DNA from: Algibacter miyuki
Lineage (GTDB): Bacteria > Bacteroidota > Bacteroidia > Flavobacteriales > Flavobacteriaceae
DNA length: 64,000 nucleotides
Direction of reading: 5' to 3'
Assembly: GCF_030409805.1 (NCBI RefSeq)
Contig: NZ_JAUFQP010000010.1
Span: 377,001 to 441,000 of the forward strand
Part shown: in pieces, positions 26,853-36,477 of the stretch
How positions within the stretch are numbered: the first letter of the stretch is position 1
Layout of the letters: every line of letters begins with the position of its first letter
Program-made: the position numbers and the translations under genes
The notes under the pieces: generated by a model
The model's input: the letters and a program-made list of their open reading frames with translations, nothing else
Told to the model about the DNA's origin: nothing
Databases searched by the model: none

Positions 26853-28325
26853 ATGAAAAGCATAAAATCCCTAGTCCTAATTCTGTTAATAGCCTTAACT
26901 GCAACCAGTTGTTTTAAAGATGAAGACGATATTATTTCAACAACAAGCAATAAAAACGATTTTGTTTGGCAAGCCATGAATTCTTGGTACAATTGGAAAA
27001 ATGAAGTTCCCGCATTAGACGATGCTCAAGACGATAATTCTTTGAGTTTTCAAGCTTACTTAGAACAATACGACACCCCCGAAAACCTATTCAATAGCCT
27101 GATATACAAAACAGGCGAAGTAGATCGTTTCTCATGGTTTATAGAAGACTATATTGAGCAAGAACAAGCTTTTCAAGGTATTACAAAATCTTTCGGACTC
27201 CGTTTTGAAGGCGTTCAAATTAACACGGCCGGTGATGTTGTTATTTACGTACGCCACGTCGCCGATAACTCCCCTGCCAGCGATGCCAACATTAACCGTG
27301 GTGATATTATAAATGCCATAAACGGTACTACACTAACCACTGCAACCTATAATACAGCCGTAAATAATTTATACGAAGATCAAGTAACATTATCTTTTGT
27401 TTCGGAAAACAGCGGTACACTTACGCCTATTGGAGATAAAACTATAACTGCCACCGTACTTTCTGAAAATCCAGTATTTCTTACAAAAGCATTTAACGAT
27501 ATCGATGGTAAAAAAGTAGGATACTTGCTTTACAACGGTTTCCGTTCTTCTTATAACGACGAATTAAACGCTGCTTTTGCCTATTTTAAAAACGAAAACA
27601 TTAGCGAATTAATTTTAGATTTACGCCTTAATGGTGGCGGATCGGTAGAAACATCGGCCTATTTAGCTAGTATGATTTATGCCAACGCTACCGAAGACGA
27701 TGGTTTTGCAGAATTACGCTTTAACGACAAGCACGACAACGAAAACGGATATTACAATTTTACGAACACCTTAAGTGTTTATAATAGTGATGGTGACAAA
27801 ACAGGCGAACAACCAATTAACCGTTTAAGTACATTAACTCAATTATACGTTATAACCTCGAACAATACTGCTTCGGCAAGCGAAATGATAATTAACGGTT
27901 TAAGATCGTATATTCCTGTAAAATTAATAGGCGCAACAACGTATGGCAAAAACGTAGGCTCAATTACATTATACGATTCTCCATCGTCTGATTACACCAA
28001 GCAAAGTTCGGCTAACGCTAATCATTTAAATGCCTTACAACCTATTGTATTTCAAATATTCAATAAAGATGGCGAAAGTGATTATACCACTGGTTTTGTG
28101 CCTGACATTGCAGAAATAAATGAATACGATTATTGGAATAACACACTTCCTTTTGGAGACGAAAACGAAGCCCTTCTACAAGCAGCCTTAAACAACATTA
28201 AAGGTATTGTAGACCGCGGTACCAATACTAAAAACTCCGTTAACAATAGACTTTTAGAAGCTCCAAAATCGAACAATAAATTTGAATTCGATATGTATAT
28301 TAATAACGACTTCTTTTCTAATTAA
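26853..28325 (+). CDS. S41 family C-terminal processing peptidase, lipoprotein
   Basis: The 490-residue protein has a lipobox A-T-S-C-F near residue 20, an N-terminal helical region, a PDZ-like domain (about 110-205, G-L-R-F-E-G-V and I-N-R-G-D-I-I-N-A-I) and an S41 protease domain (about 215-440). The nucleophile motif S-A-S-E lies at 341-344 and L-I-L-D-L-R-L-N-G-G-G near 253-263 shapes the active site. It probably degrades or trims envelope proteins on the periplasmic side. The stop codon overlaps the ATG of the next gene. Confidence 0.9.
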   Translation: MKSIKSLVLILLIALTATSCFKDEDDIISTTSNKNDFVWQAMNSWYNWKNEVPALDDAQDDNSLSFQAYLEQYDTPENLFNSLIYKTGEVDRFSWFIEDYIEQEQAFQGITKSFGLRFEGVQINTAGDVVIYVRHVADNSPASDANINRGDIINAINGTTLTTATYNTAVNNLYEDQVTLSFVSENSGTLTPIGDKTITATVLSENPVFLTKAFNDIDGKKVGYLLYNGFRSSYNDELNAAFAYFKNENISELILDLRLNGGGSVETSAYLASMIYANATEDDGFAELRFNDKHDNENGYYNFTNTLSVYNSDGDKTGEQPINRLSTLTQLYVITSNNTASASEMIINGLRSYIPVKLIGATTYGKNVGSITLYDSPSSDYTKQSSANANHLNALQPIVFQIFNKDGESDYTTGFVPDIAEINEYDYWNNTLPFGDENEALLQAALNNIKGIVDRGTNTKNSVNNRLLEAPKSNNKFEFDMYINNDFFSN

Positions 28326-29053
28326 TGCAAAAACATAAAACGTATTTTAATTGGAGTTCGGGTAAAGATTCTGCCATAGCATTATATTATTTATTGCAAA
28401 ATAAGGACTTTAGTGTACAAAAATTAGTAACCACGGTAAACAGCCATTACAACAGGGTGTCTATGCACGGACTTAGAACCGAGTTACTTTTAGCACAAAC
28501 CGAAGCTTTAAATATTCCGGCGCAAGTAATAGAATTACCCGAAATGCCAAGTATGGAAACCTACGAAGCCGTCATGCTTAAAACCGTCAATACACTAAAA
28601 AGAGACGGATTTACACACGCCGCCTTTGGCGATATTTTCTTGGAAGATTTACGTACTTACCGGGAAAACAACCTCGCAAAACACGGCATTAAAACGGTTT
28701 TTCCTATTTGGAAAAAAGACACTAAAGCACTCCTTACCGAATTTTTAGATTTAGGATTTAAAACCATCATTGTTTGTGCGAACTCTAAATATTTCGGAGC
28801 CGATTTTGTGGGTACTATTATAGATGAAAACTTTATAGATAATTTACCAGAAGGCGTTGACCCTTGCGGGGAAAATGGCGAGTTTCATACCTTTTGTTTT
28901 GATGGGCCTATTTTTAAAAACCCAATATCATTTACTATAGGCGAAAAAGTATATCGAGAATACGATACGCCAAAAACAGATGATGATTCGGTTTGTTCTG
29001 CAGATGCATACGGTGTTTGGTATTGCGATTTGATACCACAAATAACGTCATAA
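28325..29053 (+). CDS. Dph6-like ATP-pyrophosphatase (diphthine-ammonia ligase family)
   Basis: The 242-residue protein opens with a PP-loop S-S-G-K-D-S-A near 12-18, which binds ATP and adenylates a carbonyl for amidation. The full length fits the Dph6/MJ0570 family. Bacteria do not make diphthamide, so the substrate must differ from that of the archaeal and eukaryotic enzymes. The block V-D-P-C-G-E-N-G-E-F-H-T-F near 179-191 is the family signature. It overlaps the S41 gene by one base (TAATG), so translational coupling is likely. Confidence 0.85.
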   Translation: MQKHKTYFNWSSGKDSAIALYYLLQNKDFSVQKLVTTVNSHYNRVSMHGLRTELLLAQTEALNIPAQVIELPEMPSMETYEAVMLKTVNTLKRDGFTHAAFGDIFLEDLRTYRENNLAKHGIKTVFPIWKKDTKALLTEFLDLGFKTIIVCANSKYFGADFVGTIIDENFIDNLPEGVDPCGENGEFHTFCFDGPIFKNPISFTIGEKVYREYDTPKTDDDSVCSADAYGVWYCDLIPQITS

Positions 29054-29054
29054 A

Positions 29055-29082
29055 AAATGCCGCCCAATCAGGCGGCATTCTT
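29055..29082. terminator. Bidirectional intrinsic terminator
   Basis: AATGCCGCC (29056-29064) pairs with GGCGGCATT (29071-29079) around CAATCA, between the Dph6-like gene (+) and the BtuG-like operon (-). Confidence 0.8.
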
Positions 29083-29108
29083 CATATAAAACAATAAATT
29101 ACTTCTAT

Positions 29109-31076
29109 TTATTTCTTAACTAACTTCTGTGTAAATACTCCTGAAGTTGTTGATAGTTTAACAATATAAACTCCCGGATGTAATCCATCTAAAGATACTG
29201 GAGTTGTTCTATCTATTAATTCTTTTTGAAGTACCAAAGCACCTGTAACCGAATAGATAGCCATTGTTCCTGTTTTAGAAACATACAACTCAGACGACGC
29301 TGGATTAGGATAAAGTCCGATCGCATTTTGCTTTTCAGCAACACTTAATGAAATATCTTTTTGGTTTATCACACCAACAGCATCTAAATCGAAACCTCCA
29401 GAATTGAAAGGCGTGGCATACAACTCGTTTATAATATTCCCTAAACTGTCGTAACCTGCATATAAAGGATTAATAGTACCTACAACATCGACTAATTTCA
29501 CATGTGTGATACTTGTTTTATCTAATAATTCATTATCAGCGATATCCGAAATATCAAAAGGTGTTCCAAAATTAGCTCGGTATTTTCCTGCTAAATTATT
29601 TAATTTGGTTGCATCTACAGATCCGAAACCACCAATTTGCGTTGTTGTTTGCGTTTTACTATGTGAAGGAAACCTAAAATAGTTAATCCCATCTGAACTG
29701 ACTTCAACAAATGCTAGTTCTAAAAAGGTATTACTGAAACCATTTTCGAATACCGCAAAATCGTATCCCTCACCATTTGTAATTGGCAACGCAAATGTTA
29801 CAATAGCTTCTCCTGCATCTCCTAAACTTACAGGCGAATTATTTGGAGTTCCTAATGCCGATTCTGGCGTACCAAAAGAAGCATACGCATTACCTTGGTA
29901 TTCTGTTTCTGGGTTAGCAATATCAACATGACCTCGTGTTACCTCGGCCCCATTTGCCCATGCAACAAAAAGTTCGCTGGCAGCAGGAATAGCTGTGCTA
30001 CCTGGTTGCCCTGCTACTGGAGCATAAGGTTGATCGTTATAATAAATTCCTGATGGTAAAATTCCAACATCATAATTATTTACAAAACTACCATCATTGC
30101 CGTAAATAAATAATTTACTTTCACTAGTATAACTAATAGCATCTCCAATATACAATCTGTTTTCTATTTTCTCCATAGAATAAGGATTCTGTACGCCCTC
30201 AGTCGATAAATCTATAAACGATGTACTTGGTAAAGCCGTATCACTCAACGCCATTTTAAAAACCTCATTTCCTAAAACATAATAAAGCGATGTCGTATCT
30301 AATACTAATAATTCAGGATGAGACAATCCTGCGAAAGCATAAGCTGTTTTATTGGTGTAATCTGTTAAATCAATTTTAAAAAGAGACCCCGTAGTTTCTC
30401 CTGTTGGATTGTAATTAGGACTTCCACTGCAAAGCACATATAAATTGGTAGCATCAACTTCTAAGGAAGAAGGTACATCTCCAACCGCAATAGATTCCAC
30501 ACTATTTGTTGCTGTATCAATAACAGAAACACTGTTTCCGAAACCGTAACCACCTTGGTGTGCTACAAATAAAATACCGTTGTGCTCAACAATTTCTTCT
30601 GGGCCTTCGACTACAGAAATAGTTTCAGTAACCGTATTAGTCGCTAAATCTATAACCGCCACATAATCATCAGAAACGTCTGAACCATCTCCCCAGTTAG
30701 TTACATAACCCTTACCATTGTAAAACGCAATGTTACGAGGATTAGACATTTGATCTGAAATAGTTGCTACTAAAGCCAATGTGTTTCTATTGACCACTTT
30801 TACATAGTTGCTATAATTAACAACAATATATAAATAATCACCTTCAAAAGCCATGCTTTGCGCAACATCACCTAATGCAGCTCCCGAATTTTGAGTACTG
30901 AAGGCATTATTTTCAATAAAGCCTGTAGAAGTTAAAACGGATACAGATGCGTTACCATACCCAAAGCCACCTTCATTTAATACAAAAACCCCATTCTCGA
31001 AGGTTTGCGCAAATGTTAAAACGGAGAAAAAGAGTCCTGTTAGTAGTAATAATGATTTTTTGTAAAAATTTCTCAT
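29109..31076 (-). CDS. BtuG-like beta-propeller fused to a surface domain and T9SS type A sorting domain
   Basis: The 655-residue protein has a signal peptide (about 1-23), a YncE-type beta-propeller (about 25-350) and a second domain (about 360-570). The second domain has A-W-A-N-G-A-E-V-T-R-G, F-A-V-F-E-N-G-F-S and G-G-F-D-L-D-A-V-G-V, common in Bacteroidota cell-surface proteins. A type A T9SS sorting domain (about 585-655, ending K-L-V-K-K) closes it. The propeller is clearly homologous to that of the next upstream gene. BtuG propellers bind cobalamin on the cell surface beside BtuB. Position in a riboswitch-controlled btuB operon makes B12 capture the best guess. The T9SS anchoring is unlike the lipoprotein BtuG of Bacteroides. 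Confidence 0.8.
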   Translation of the reverse strand: MRNFYKKSLLLLTGLFFSVLTFAQTFENGVFVLNEGGFGYGNASVSVLTSTGFIENNAFSTQNSGAALGDVAQSMAFEGDYLYIVVNYSNYVKVVNRNTLALVATISDQMSNPRNIAFYNGKGYVTNWGDGSDVSDDYVAVIDLATNTVTETISVVEGPEEIVEHNGILFVAHQGGYGFGNSVSVIDTATNSVESIAVGDVPSSLEVDATNLYVLCSGSPNYNPTGETTGSLFKIDLTDYTNKTAYAFAGLSHPELLVLDTTSLYYVLGNEVFKMALSDTALPSTSFIDLSTEGVQNPYSMEKIENRLYIGDAISYTSESKLFIYGNDGSFVNNYDVGILPSGIYYNDQPYAPVAGQPGSTAIPAASELFVAWANGAEVTRGHVDIANPETEYQGNAYASFGTPESALGTPNNSPVSLGDAGEAIVTFALPITNGEGYDFAVFENGFSNTFLELAFVEVSSDGINYFRFPSHSKTQTTTQIGGFGSVDATKLNNLAGKYRANFGTPFDISDIADNELLDKTSITHVKLVDVVGTINPLYAGYDSLGNIINELYATPFNSGGFDLDAVGVINQKDISLSVAEKQNAIGLYPNPASSELYVSKTGTMAIYSVTGALVLQKELIDRTTPVSLDGLHPGVYIVKLSTTSGVFTQKLVKK

Positions 31077-31173
31077 ATTTTATTTTTTTGTTTACTGAAG
31101 CTATTGTGCCTTAATTATACAACTTCAGTGATTTAGTTTTTTGTTTTAGTTATTAGACACGTTGTTGTTATTC

Positions 31174-32253
31174 TTAATTATTGAAGTAAAATGAATTTGG
31201 GATAATTTCAACAGAAAATGTTTTCTGTTTTGCTCCGCTCATGTTATAAATGAAAACCTCTCCATTAGACACATAATCTTTGGCATCGGCAACATAAATT
31301 TGGTCGTTATGGATTTTAAAACCATAAGGAATTTGTACACCACTATCACTAAGCGAAAACAAGGCTGTTACCGGAAGTTCAAAACTGTTCGTTTCTAGCG
31401 TATAAACAGCTTTATCTAAAGTGTAATACAGCGTACTATTATAGATATCCAAAAAACGAGGATGTTCAGTTTCAGGAAAGCTTAATGAGGCTTCTACAGT
31501 ATCATTGGTTAAGTTAATTTTAACCAACTGACCCGATGTTTCCTCGGTAGCATAATTTGGTTTTCCCGAGCAAAGCACATACAGCTTACCATTATCAACA
31601 AGCATATCACCAGGGACATCACCAACAGTTATGGTACCTGTTAGGGTTTCCGAAACTAAATCAATAACACTTATGGTGTTTCCAAAACCATAACCACCTA
31701 TATGCGAAACGTAAATTTTGCCATTATTAACTAATATATTTTCAGGGCCTTCAGCTACCGTAATTTTATCTTCAACTAAATTGGTATTTAAGTTTAAAAC
31801 CGCCACATAATCGTCGGTAGTATCATTTGGATCGCCCCAATTCGTGATATACCCTTTAGCGCCATCAAAAGCAATATATCTTGGATTTACAATATCTGTA
31901 GTAACTGTTGCAATATATTCAAAGGTATAACGGTTAACAATTTCTATAGTAGCCGAATTATTAACAACAATATAGGCATAGTCTCCATAAAGCCCCATAC
32001 TCTGTGCAACATCTCCTAAATCCGCATCATTAACTCCAGAATAAATAGAATTAAAAATTTGTTCATCGGTATCTATAAACGACACAGACGCATTAGAATA
32101 TCCATAACCACCTTCATTTAAAATAAAAAGGCCTTGGTTATAATCACCTTCTGGTAATTCTACAACATGTTCCCGATCATCACTAGTACAGGATAATGTA
32201 ACTATTGAAATAAAAAATAAAAGACTAACATGTTTAAAAAACGATGTTTTCAT
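31174..32253 (-). CDS. BtuG-like YncE/DUF5074 beta-propeller lipoprotein
   Basis: The 359-residue protein has a lipobox T-L-S-C-T-S near residue 22 and a seven-bladed-propeller-type body with repeating blocks such as G-D-V-A-Q-S-M, Y-I-T-N-W-G-D and G-D-V-P-G-D-M. It starts 4 bases after the TonB receptor gene on the same strand, behind a cobalamin riboswitch. In Bacteroides, BtuG lipoproteins of this fold cap BtuB and bind vitamin B12 extremely tightly. The same role is inferred here from fold, anchor and operon position. The following gene encodes a paralogous propeller. Confidence 0.82.
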   Translation of the reverse strand: MKTSFFKHVSLLFFISIVTLSCTSDDREHVVELPEGDYNQGLFILNEGGYGYSNASVSFIDTDEQIFNSIYSGVNDADLGDVAQSMGLYGDYAYIVVNNSATIEIVNRYTFEYIATVTTDIVNPRYIAFDGAKGYITNWGDPNDTTDDYVAVLNLNTNLVEDKITVAEGPENILVNNGKIYVSHIGGYGFGNTISVIDLVSETLTGTITVGDVPGDMLVDNGKLYVLCSGKPNYATEETSGQLVKINLTNDTVEASLSFPETEHPRFLDIYNSTLYYTLDKAVYTLETNSFELPVTALFSLSDSGVQIPYGFKIHNDQIYVADAKDYVSNGEVFIYNMSGAKQKTFSVEIIPNSFYFNN

Positions 32254-32257
32254 AATA

Positions 32258-34090
32258 CTAAAATTTTAAGTTAATATAAAAATTAAAATTCCTACCTGGC
32301 ATAGGACGATTTAAAACGCTTTCATACGATTCGTTCCAGAAATTAAGCACTTGCGCACCTATTTTATAATTTTGTTGCTTTCCAATAGCATATTCAGCCC
32401 CTAAATTGGCAACCATATAACTATCTAAAATATTTGACGTGAAATTATCTGTGGTGGTAAAAACTTCGCCTGTATTAAGGTATTGATAATAGGCTGAAAA
32501 GTTTTTATAACCGTAACCAAACGAAGTAGTTAACTTATGAAATGGCACATAAATAAGTTGATTTCCAGTTTCTTCATTTTTAGAAACGGTGTACGCGTAA
32601 GTGGCTGAAAAACTAAACGCATGTTCCTTTATTTTTTTATTGAAAGACATTAAAGCTTCAACACCATATATTTCTACTTTACTTGTGTTTTCGGGGCGAA
32701 ATACCCCAAAACTATCCGGCACCCAACTCAGTAAGTTTTTTACTGAATTATAGTATCCCGTCACTAAAAGAGACGCATTTTTAACATGAAAATTATTGCT
32801 AATTTCACCTTGATACGATTCCTCTGGCTTTAAATCGGTATTACCTAGACCTTGCCAATACAAATCGTTGTATGTTGGTATTCTAAAGTTTTTTGAAGTA
32901 TTAAATTTTAATTGATAAAAATCGGTAATATCAGCCTTTACGCCAACCGAATACAGAAACGGATTGCCATAACTTTCATTTGCTTCTTGACGCAAGTTAA
33001 TTTCATACAAAACCCCTTTTGAAAGCACTTGCCTAAAACTAATTAATGCCGCTGTTAAATGTCTCGTTTCTTGCGTTATACTAGAACCTTTTCCGTTATT
33101 TTGAGTATAATCGGTTCCAAACGAAAGCAACATTTTACTGCTAAGCGGATAATCTACACCGTATTTAGCTATAACACTTTCTACTTTTCCGAAGGTATAA
33201 AAATCGCTATCAACATTGGCAAAATAGCGATATTCTTCGGTAGTTGTTGCTAGTTTTAAATTGGATTTGAATTTTCCAAAAGCACTCTTCCACTCTACTA
33301 ATGAGCGTGTGTTTAAATCGAAATATTTCGTTTTTAATGCATTTGGTGTTGGTACCGAAAAGTTTCGACGTCCTTTATAAATATTCGCATAAATATTTAA
33401 AGTGTTTTTAGCATTTAGCTTGGTACCTGCCGCGAAACTGATGTTCGTGTTTTGGTATTGTCCATTTTTATTAACTCGATTGGTTTCTAAGTAAGGGTAA
33501 TCATTATTCGATCCCATTTTGGCAACACCCAACATCAAACTCACCTTCTCGTTAGCATAGCTTGTTCTGTAGTCTATACCGTAGGTGTTAAATTCGCCGT
33601 AATTAGTAAACAATTCATTATTAAACCCTGTATTATAAGCCAACTCGTTAACCAGGTTAATACTTCCACCTATGGCACCACTACCATCAGCAACGCTCGA
33701 TCCTCCAGCTTTTATTTCAATCTTATTATAACCTCTCGTGTTTATAGTATTAAAATCGGTTTGGCCTGTAGTTTGCGAATTGATACTAATGCCATTCCAA
33801 AGTACAGCCGTTTGCGAAGCTGTTGTTCCTCTAAAAGATGGAGATGACACCATGCCCAATCCGTTTTCCTTAAAATATACTGTACTGTTGTAATTGAGTA
33901 GATTGGTCAACGAGGCTTGATTTTGCCTTAACACACTATCTTTCAAAATACTCACATTGGTGGTATATATAGAATCTTTGATGCGGTAAGCTGTTAAAAG
34001 CACCTCACCCAAAGCAGTCACAGGTTTAGCCTGCGAATACACTTGTCCAAAAAAGACACCAAAAAATAGTACTAAAATTGTTTTTCCCAT
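32258..34090 (-). CDS. TonB-dependent outer-membrane receptor, BtuB-like
   Basis: The protein has 610 residues from the ATG at 34090, with signal peptide about 1-20 (ending V-Y-S-Q). The reading frame extends 30 codons further up, but that part lies inside the cobalamin riboswitch core, so the later ATG is chosen. A plug domain (about 25-140, S-P-S-F-R-G-T-T-A-S-Q-T-A) precedes a 22-strand barrel ending in F-N-F-Y-I-N-L-K-F with a terminal Phe. The riboswitch and the ABC importer alongside make cobalamin or a corrinoid the likely ligand. Confidence 0.9.
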   Translation of the reverse strand: MGKTILVLFFGVFFGQVYSQAKPVTALGEVLLTAYRIKDSIYTTNVSILKDSVLRQNQASLTNLLNYNSTVYFKENGLGMVSSPSFRGTTASQTAVLWNGISINSQTTGQTDFNTINTRGYNKIEIKAGGSSVADGSGAIGGSINLVNELAYNTGFNNELFTNYGEFNTYGIDYRTSYANEKVSLMLGVAKMGSNNDYPYLETNRVNKNGQYQNTNISFAAGTKLNAKNTLNIYANIYKGRRNFSVPTPNALKTKYFDLNTRSLVEWKSAFGKFKSNLKLATTTEEYRYFANVDSDFYTFGKVESVIAKYGVDYPLSSKMLLSFGTDYTQNNGKGSSITQETRHLTAALISFRQVLSKGVLYEINLRQEANESYGNPFLYSVGVKADITDFYQLKFNTSKNFRIPTYNDLYWQGLGNTDLKPEESYQGEISNNFHVKNASLLVTGYYNSVKNLLSWVPDSFGVFRPENTSKVEIYGVEALMSFNKKIKEHAFSFSATYAYTVSKNEETGNQLIYVPFHKLTTSFGYGYKNFSAYYQYLNTGEVFTTTDNFTSNILDSYMVANLGAEYAIGKQQNYKIGAQVLNFWNESYESVLNRPMPGRNFNFYINLKF

Positions 34091-34130
34091 AAATTCAAGA
34101 CTTTTTACCCGAAAGTCATTCATATTTTGA

Positions 34131-34336
34131 AATTGGCAGGTCTCCTGACTTGCGTCCTCATGTTTGTCTTCCCAAAGCATTTGCTTCAGTGACGTTGAAG
34201 TGTAACATGAGGCTTTATAGCCTACAGTTGCGGGAACAGTTCAAGAATTATTTCAATACGCCTTTAAAAACGTAAATCCACTTACTTGATTCCCTTTTAA
34301 TTCATCTAATTGAAATAGATGAAACCAAATTTCGCT
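34131..34336 (-). promoter_or_regulatory. Cobalamin riboswitch upstream of the btuB-like operon
   Basis: Reading the minus strand: the closing P1 arm near 34336 with GGTTTCATC, then AAAGGGAATC, then ACTGTTCCCGCAACTGTAGG (the conserved core), and GTCAGGAGACCTGCC at 34149-34135. These are the invariant elements of the B12-sensing (class I) riboswitch. It ends about 40 bases before the ATG of the TonB receptor and so should shut the operon off when B12 is plentiful. Confidence 0.93.
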
Positions 34337-34901
34337 GCAAAGCTAATCCTTTTGTTCTATATTCTGTTATAAACGGGGCATAACATTCCTATAAATTATT
34401 TAAATAATGGGCTTGGATAAATACTAGTGTTTTTTACACCTAATATTTTTTTAATATGAAGACATAAAGTAGTTTTTAGAACCGTTTATTTGAATTATGA
34501 TAAACTTCAAACAAATCAAAACCAATATTAATCGAAATTACAAAGGGCCTCTCACCTCCTCATGTAAGTTCTCGTTTGATTAATACAACAACCGACTAAG
34601 TTATTAGGTTCTGATTAAGCAAAGCAATTGTAAGACAAGCGTTCCTTACCGGTTCTTCAAAACTATTTATTTTTATTTTAATCTATTTTTAAATAATGTA
34701 AACACCTCTTAATTGTAACGTGCTTATGTTAACCAAAATTAATTGAATCTTTGGTAATTTCCTCGTAAATATGCATCAAAAATTTAAGACAACACTAACT
34801 TACACTTACAATCTCTTGCAAATTCAAAAAAAACTAATATGTAAAATTATGTTTCATAAATCTTTAAAAATTCTTTACCCGAGAATTACTTTAGATGCTG
34901 A
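34337..34901. other. Noncoding stretch between two cobalamin riboswitches
   Basis: About 565 AT-rich bases with no credible reading frame on either strand and no recognised RNA. Because the second riboswitch would transcribe into it, this may be a long leader, or the scar of a lost gene. Confidence 0.5.
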
Positions 34902-35098
34902 ATATGGCAGGTCTCCTGACTTATTTTATGTTACCTTACCTTCCCAGTAAATACCAGTGGTTTTGAAGTTAATAACACCTTCTAACGAAGTACCGAATAC
35001 CGTTTCGATAAAAATTCACAGTTGCGGGAACAGTCCTAGATTTTAACTAGATTCCCTTTTAATTCGTTCAATATCTATTGAATAAAACCAAATTCTTT
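34902..35098 (-). promoter_or_regulatory. Second cobalamin riboswitch, without an adjacent gene
   Basis: The minus strand again shows AAAGGGAATC near 35060-35051, GACTGTTCCCGCAACTGTG near 35034-35016, and GTCAGGAGACCTGCC at 34920-34906, in the right order and spacing for a full B12 riboswitch. The next gene in its direction is the btuB-like receptor, about 810 bases away, behind the first riboswitch. The btuF-like gene nearby is on the other strand and cannot be controlled by it in cis. Confidence 0.9.
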
Positions 35099-35287
35099 AC
35101 AAAAATAGATTCTTTTTCAAATGCAAACTAATGAAATTCACTTTTTCTTATTCAATTTATAAACAAGATAAATAAAACCAACTAAAAAATGTAGGATTAT
35201 AATTCCCCCTACTATATATATTGTTAAATTTGACCCGCCTCTCATAACCGAAATTTTAAATAAAGTTAAAAAACCTAATCTATCTCA

Positions 35288-36454
35288 ATGTTACTATTGT
35301 TACAAAAAAAGTACATATCGTCCATTTTACTTTTTATTTTTATAGGATTTCTTTCTTGCAAAAACGAACAAAAGGAACCGCCTTTAGAATTTGCCAACGG
35401 TACATCGGTACCTTTAAAATACGCCAAAGGTTTTTCGGTAACACAATTTAAAAACTACAAAGTTTTAGAAATTAAAAATCCTTGGCCAAAATCGGAAAAA
35501 AGTTATCGCTACGTTCTAATTAATAAGGAAAACGCCGCTAAAACAACCTTTATGCGCGACGAATTTGATGGTATCATAACAAATCCCATCGAGCGTATTG
35601 TAGTCACATCGACCACCCATATTCCGGGGTTAGAACTTTTAAACGAAGAAAACACACTCGTTGGTTTTCCTGGTACAAAATATGTTTCTTCCGAAAAGGT
35701 AAGAACCCGAATTGATAATGAAAGCATTAGAGAACTGGGTAAAAACGAAGGTATTAATACCGAAGTTTTATTAGAATTAAATCCCGAATTAGTTGTTGCT
35801 TTCGGCATTGACGGCAACAATAAATCTTTAGATAACATTTCTAAATCGGGTATTCCTGTTGTTTTTAATGGCGATTGGGTTGAAGAATCTCCTCTAGCAA
35901 AAGCTGAATGGATTAAGTTTTTTGGCGCCCTATACAACAAAGAAAAACAAGCTGATTCTATTTTTAATCACATCGAAACAGAATATTTAAACGCAAAAAA
36001 AATAGCCAAAAACGTAGCACATAAGCCCACTATTTTAAGTGGTGCCATGCATAATGATGTTTGGTATTTACCTAACGGAACAAGTACCGAAGCGCAATTA
36101 TTAAGAGATGCCAACACCCATTATTTATGGGAAGACACGGAAGGTACCGGTAGTTTACATCTCAATTTTGAAAGCGTTTTTATGAAAGCTAAAAACGCCG
36201 AAATCTGGTTAAGCCCATCAAATTATTCGAGTTTAGAAAGCCTGAAAGATTCAAACGAGCACAACGCCGAGTTTGATGCTTTTAAAAATAAAAATATTTA
36301 TACCGCTAACAATACCACCGGAGCTACAGGTGGCGTTTTATATTTTGAACAAGGCATGAGTCGTCCCGATTTAGTTTTAAAAGACTTAATTAAAATTTGT
36401 CACCCAGAATTGCAACCCAATTACGACCTTTACTTCTTTAAACCTTTAAAGTAA
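35288..36454 (+). CDS. Cobalamin-type ABC transporter substrate-binding lipoprotein, BtuF-like
   Basis: The 388-residue protein has a lipobox F-L-S-C-K-N near residue 24. The domain (about 85-370) is of the TroA/BtuF helical-backbone class, with I-E-R-I-V-V-T-S-T-T-H and L-E-L-N-P-E-L-V-V-A-F. It should deliver the corrinoid from the periplasm to the BtuC-like permease. It leads a three-gene operon with spacing of 23 and 15 bases. Iron-siderophore transport is the main alternative, but the divergent riboswitch-controlled receptor favours B12. Confidence 0.85.
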   Translation: MLLLLQKKYISSILLFIFIGFLSCKNEQKEPPLEFANGTSVPLKYAKGFSVTQFKNYKVLEIKNPWPKSEKSYRYVLINKENAAKTTFMRDEFDGIITNPIERIVVTSTTHIPGLELLNEENTLVGFPGTKYVSSEKVRTRIDNESIRELGKNEGINTEVLLELNPELVVAFGIDGNNKSLDNISKSGIPVVFNGDWVEESPLAKAEWIKFFGALYNKEKQADSIFNHIETEYLNAKKIAKNVAHKPTILSGAMHNDVWYLPNGTSTEAQLLRDANTHYLWEDTEGTGSLHLNFESVFMKAKNAEIWLSPSNYSSLESLKDSNEHNAEFDAFKNKNIYTANNTTGATGGVLYFEQGMSRPDLVLKDLIKICHPELQPNYDLYFFKPLK

Positions 36455-36477
36455 ACATTACAGCCAAAACCTTAAAA

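Noticed and set aside
34091-34180. N-terminal extension of the TonB receptor frame by 30 codons
   Set aside because: The extension runs through the conserved core of the cobalamin riboswitch, and the signal peptide starts only at the ATG at 34090.
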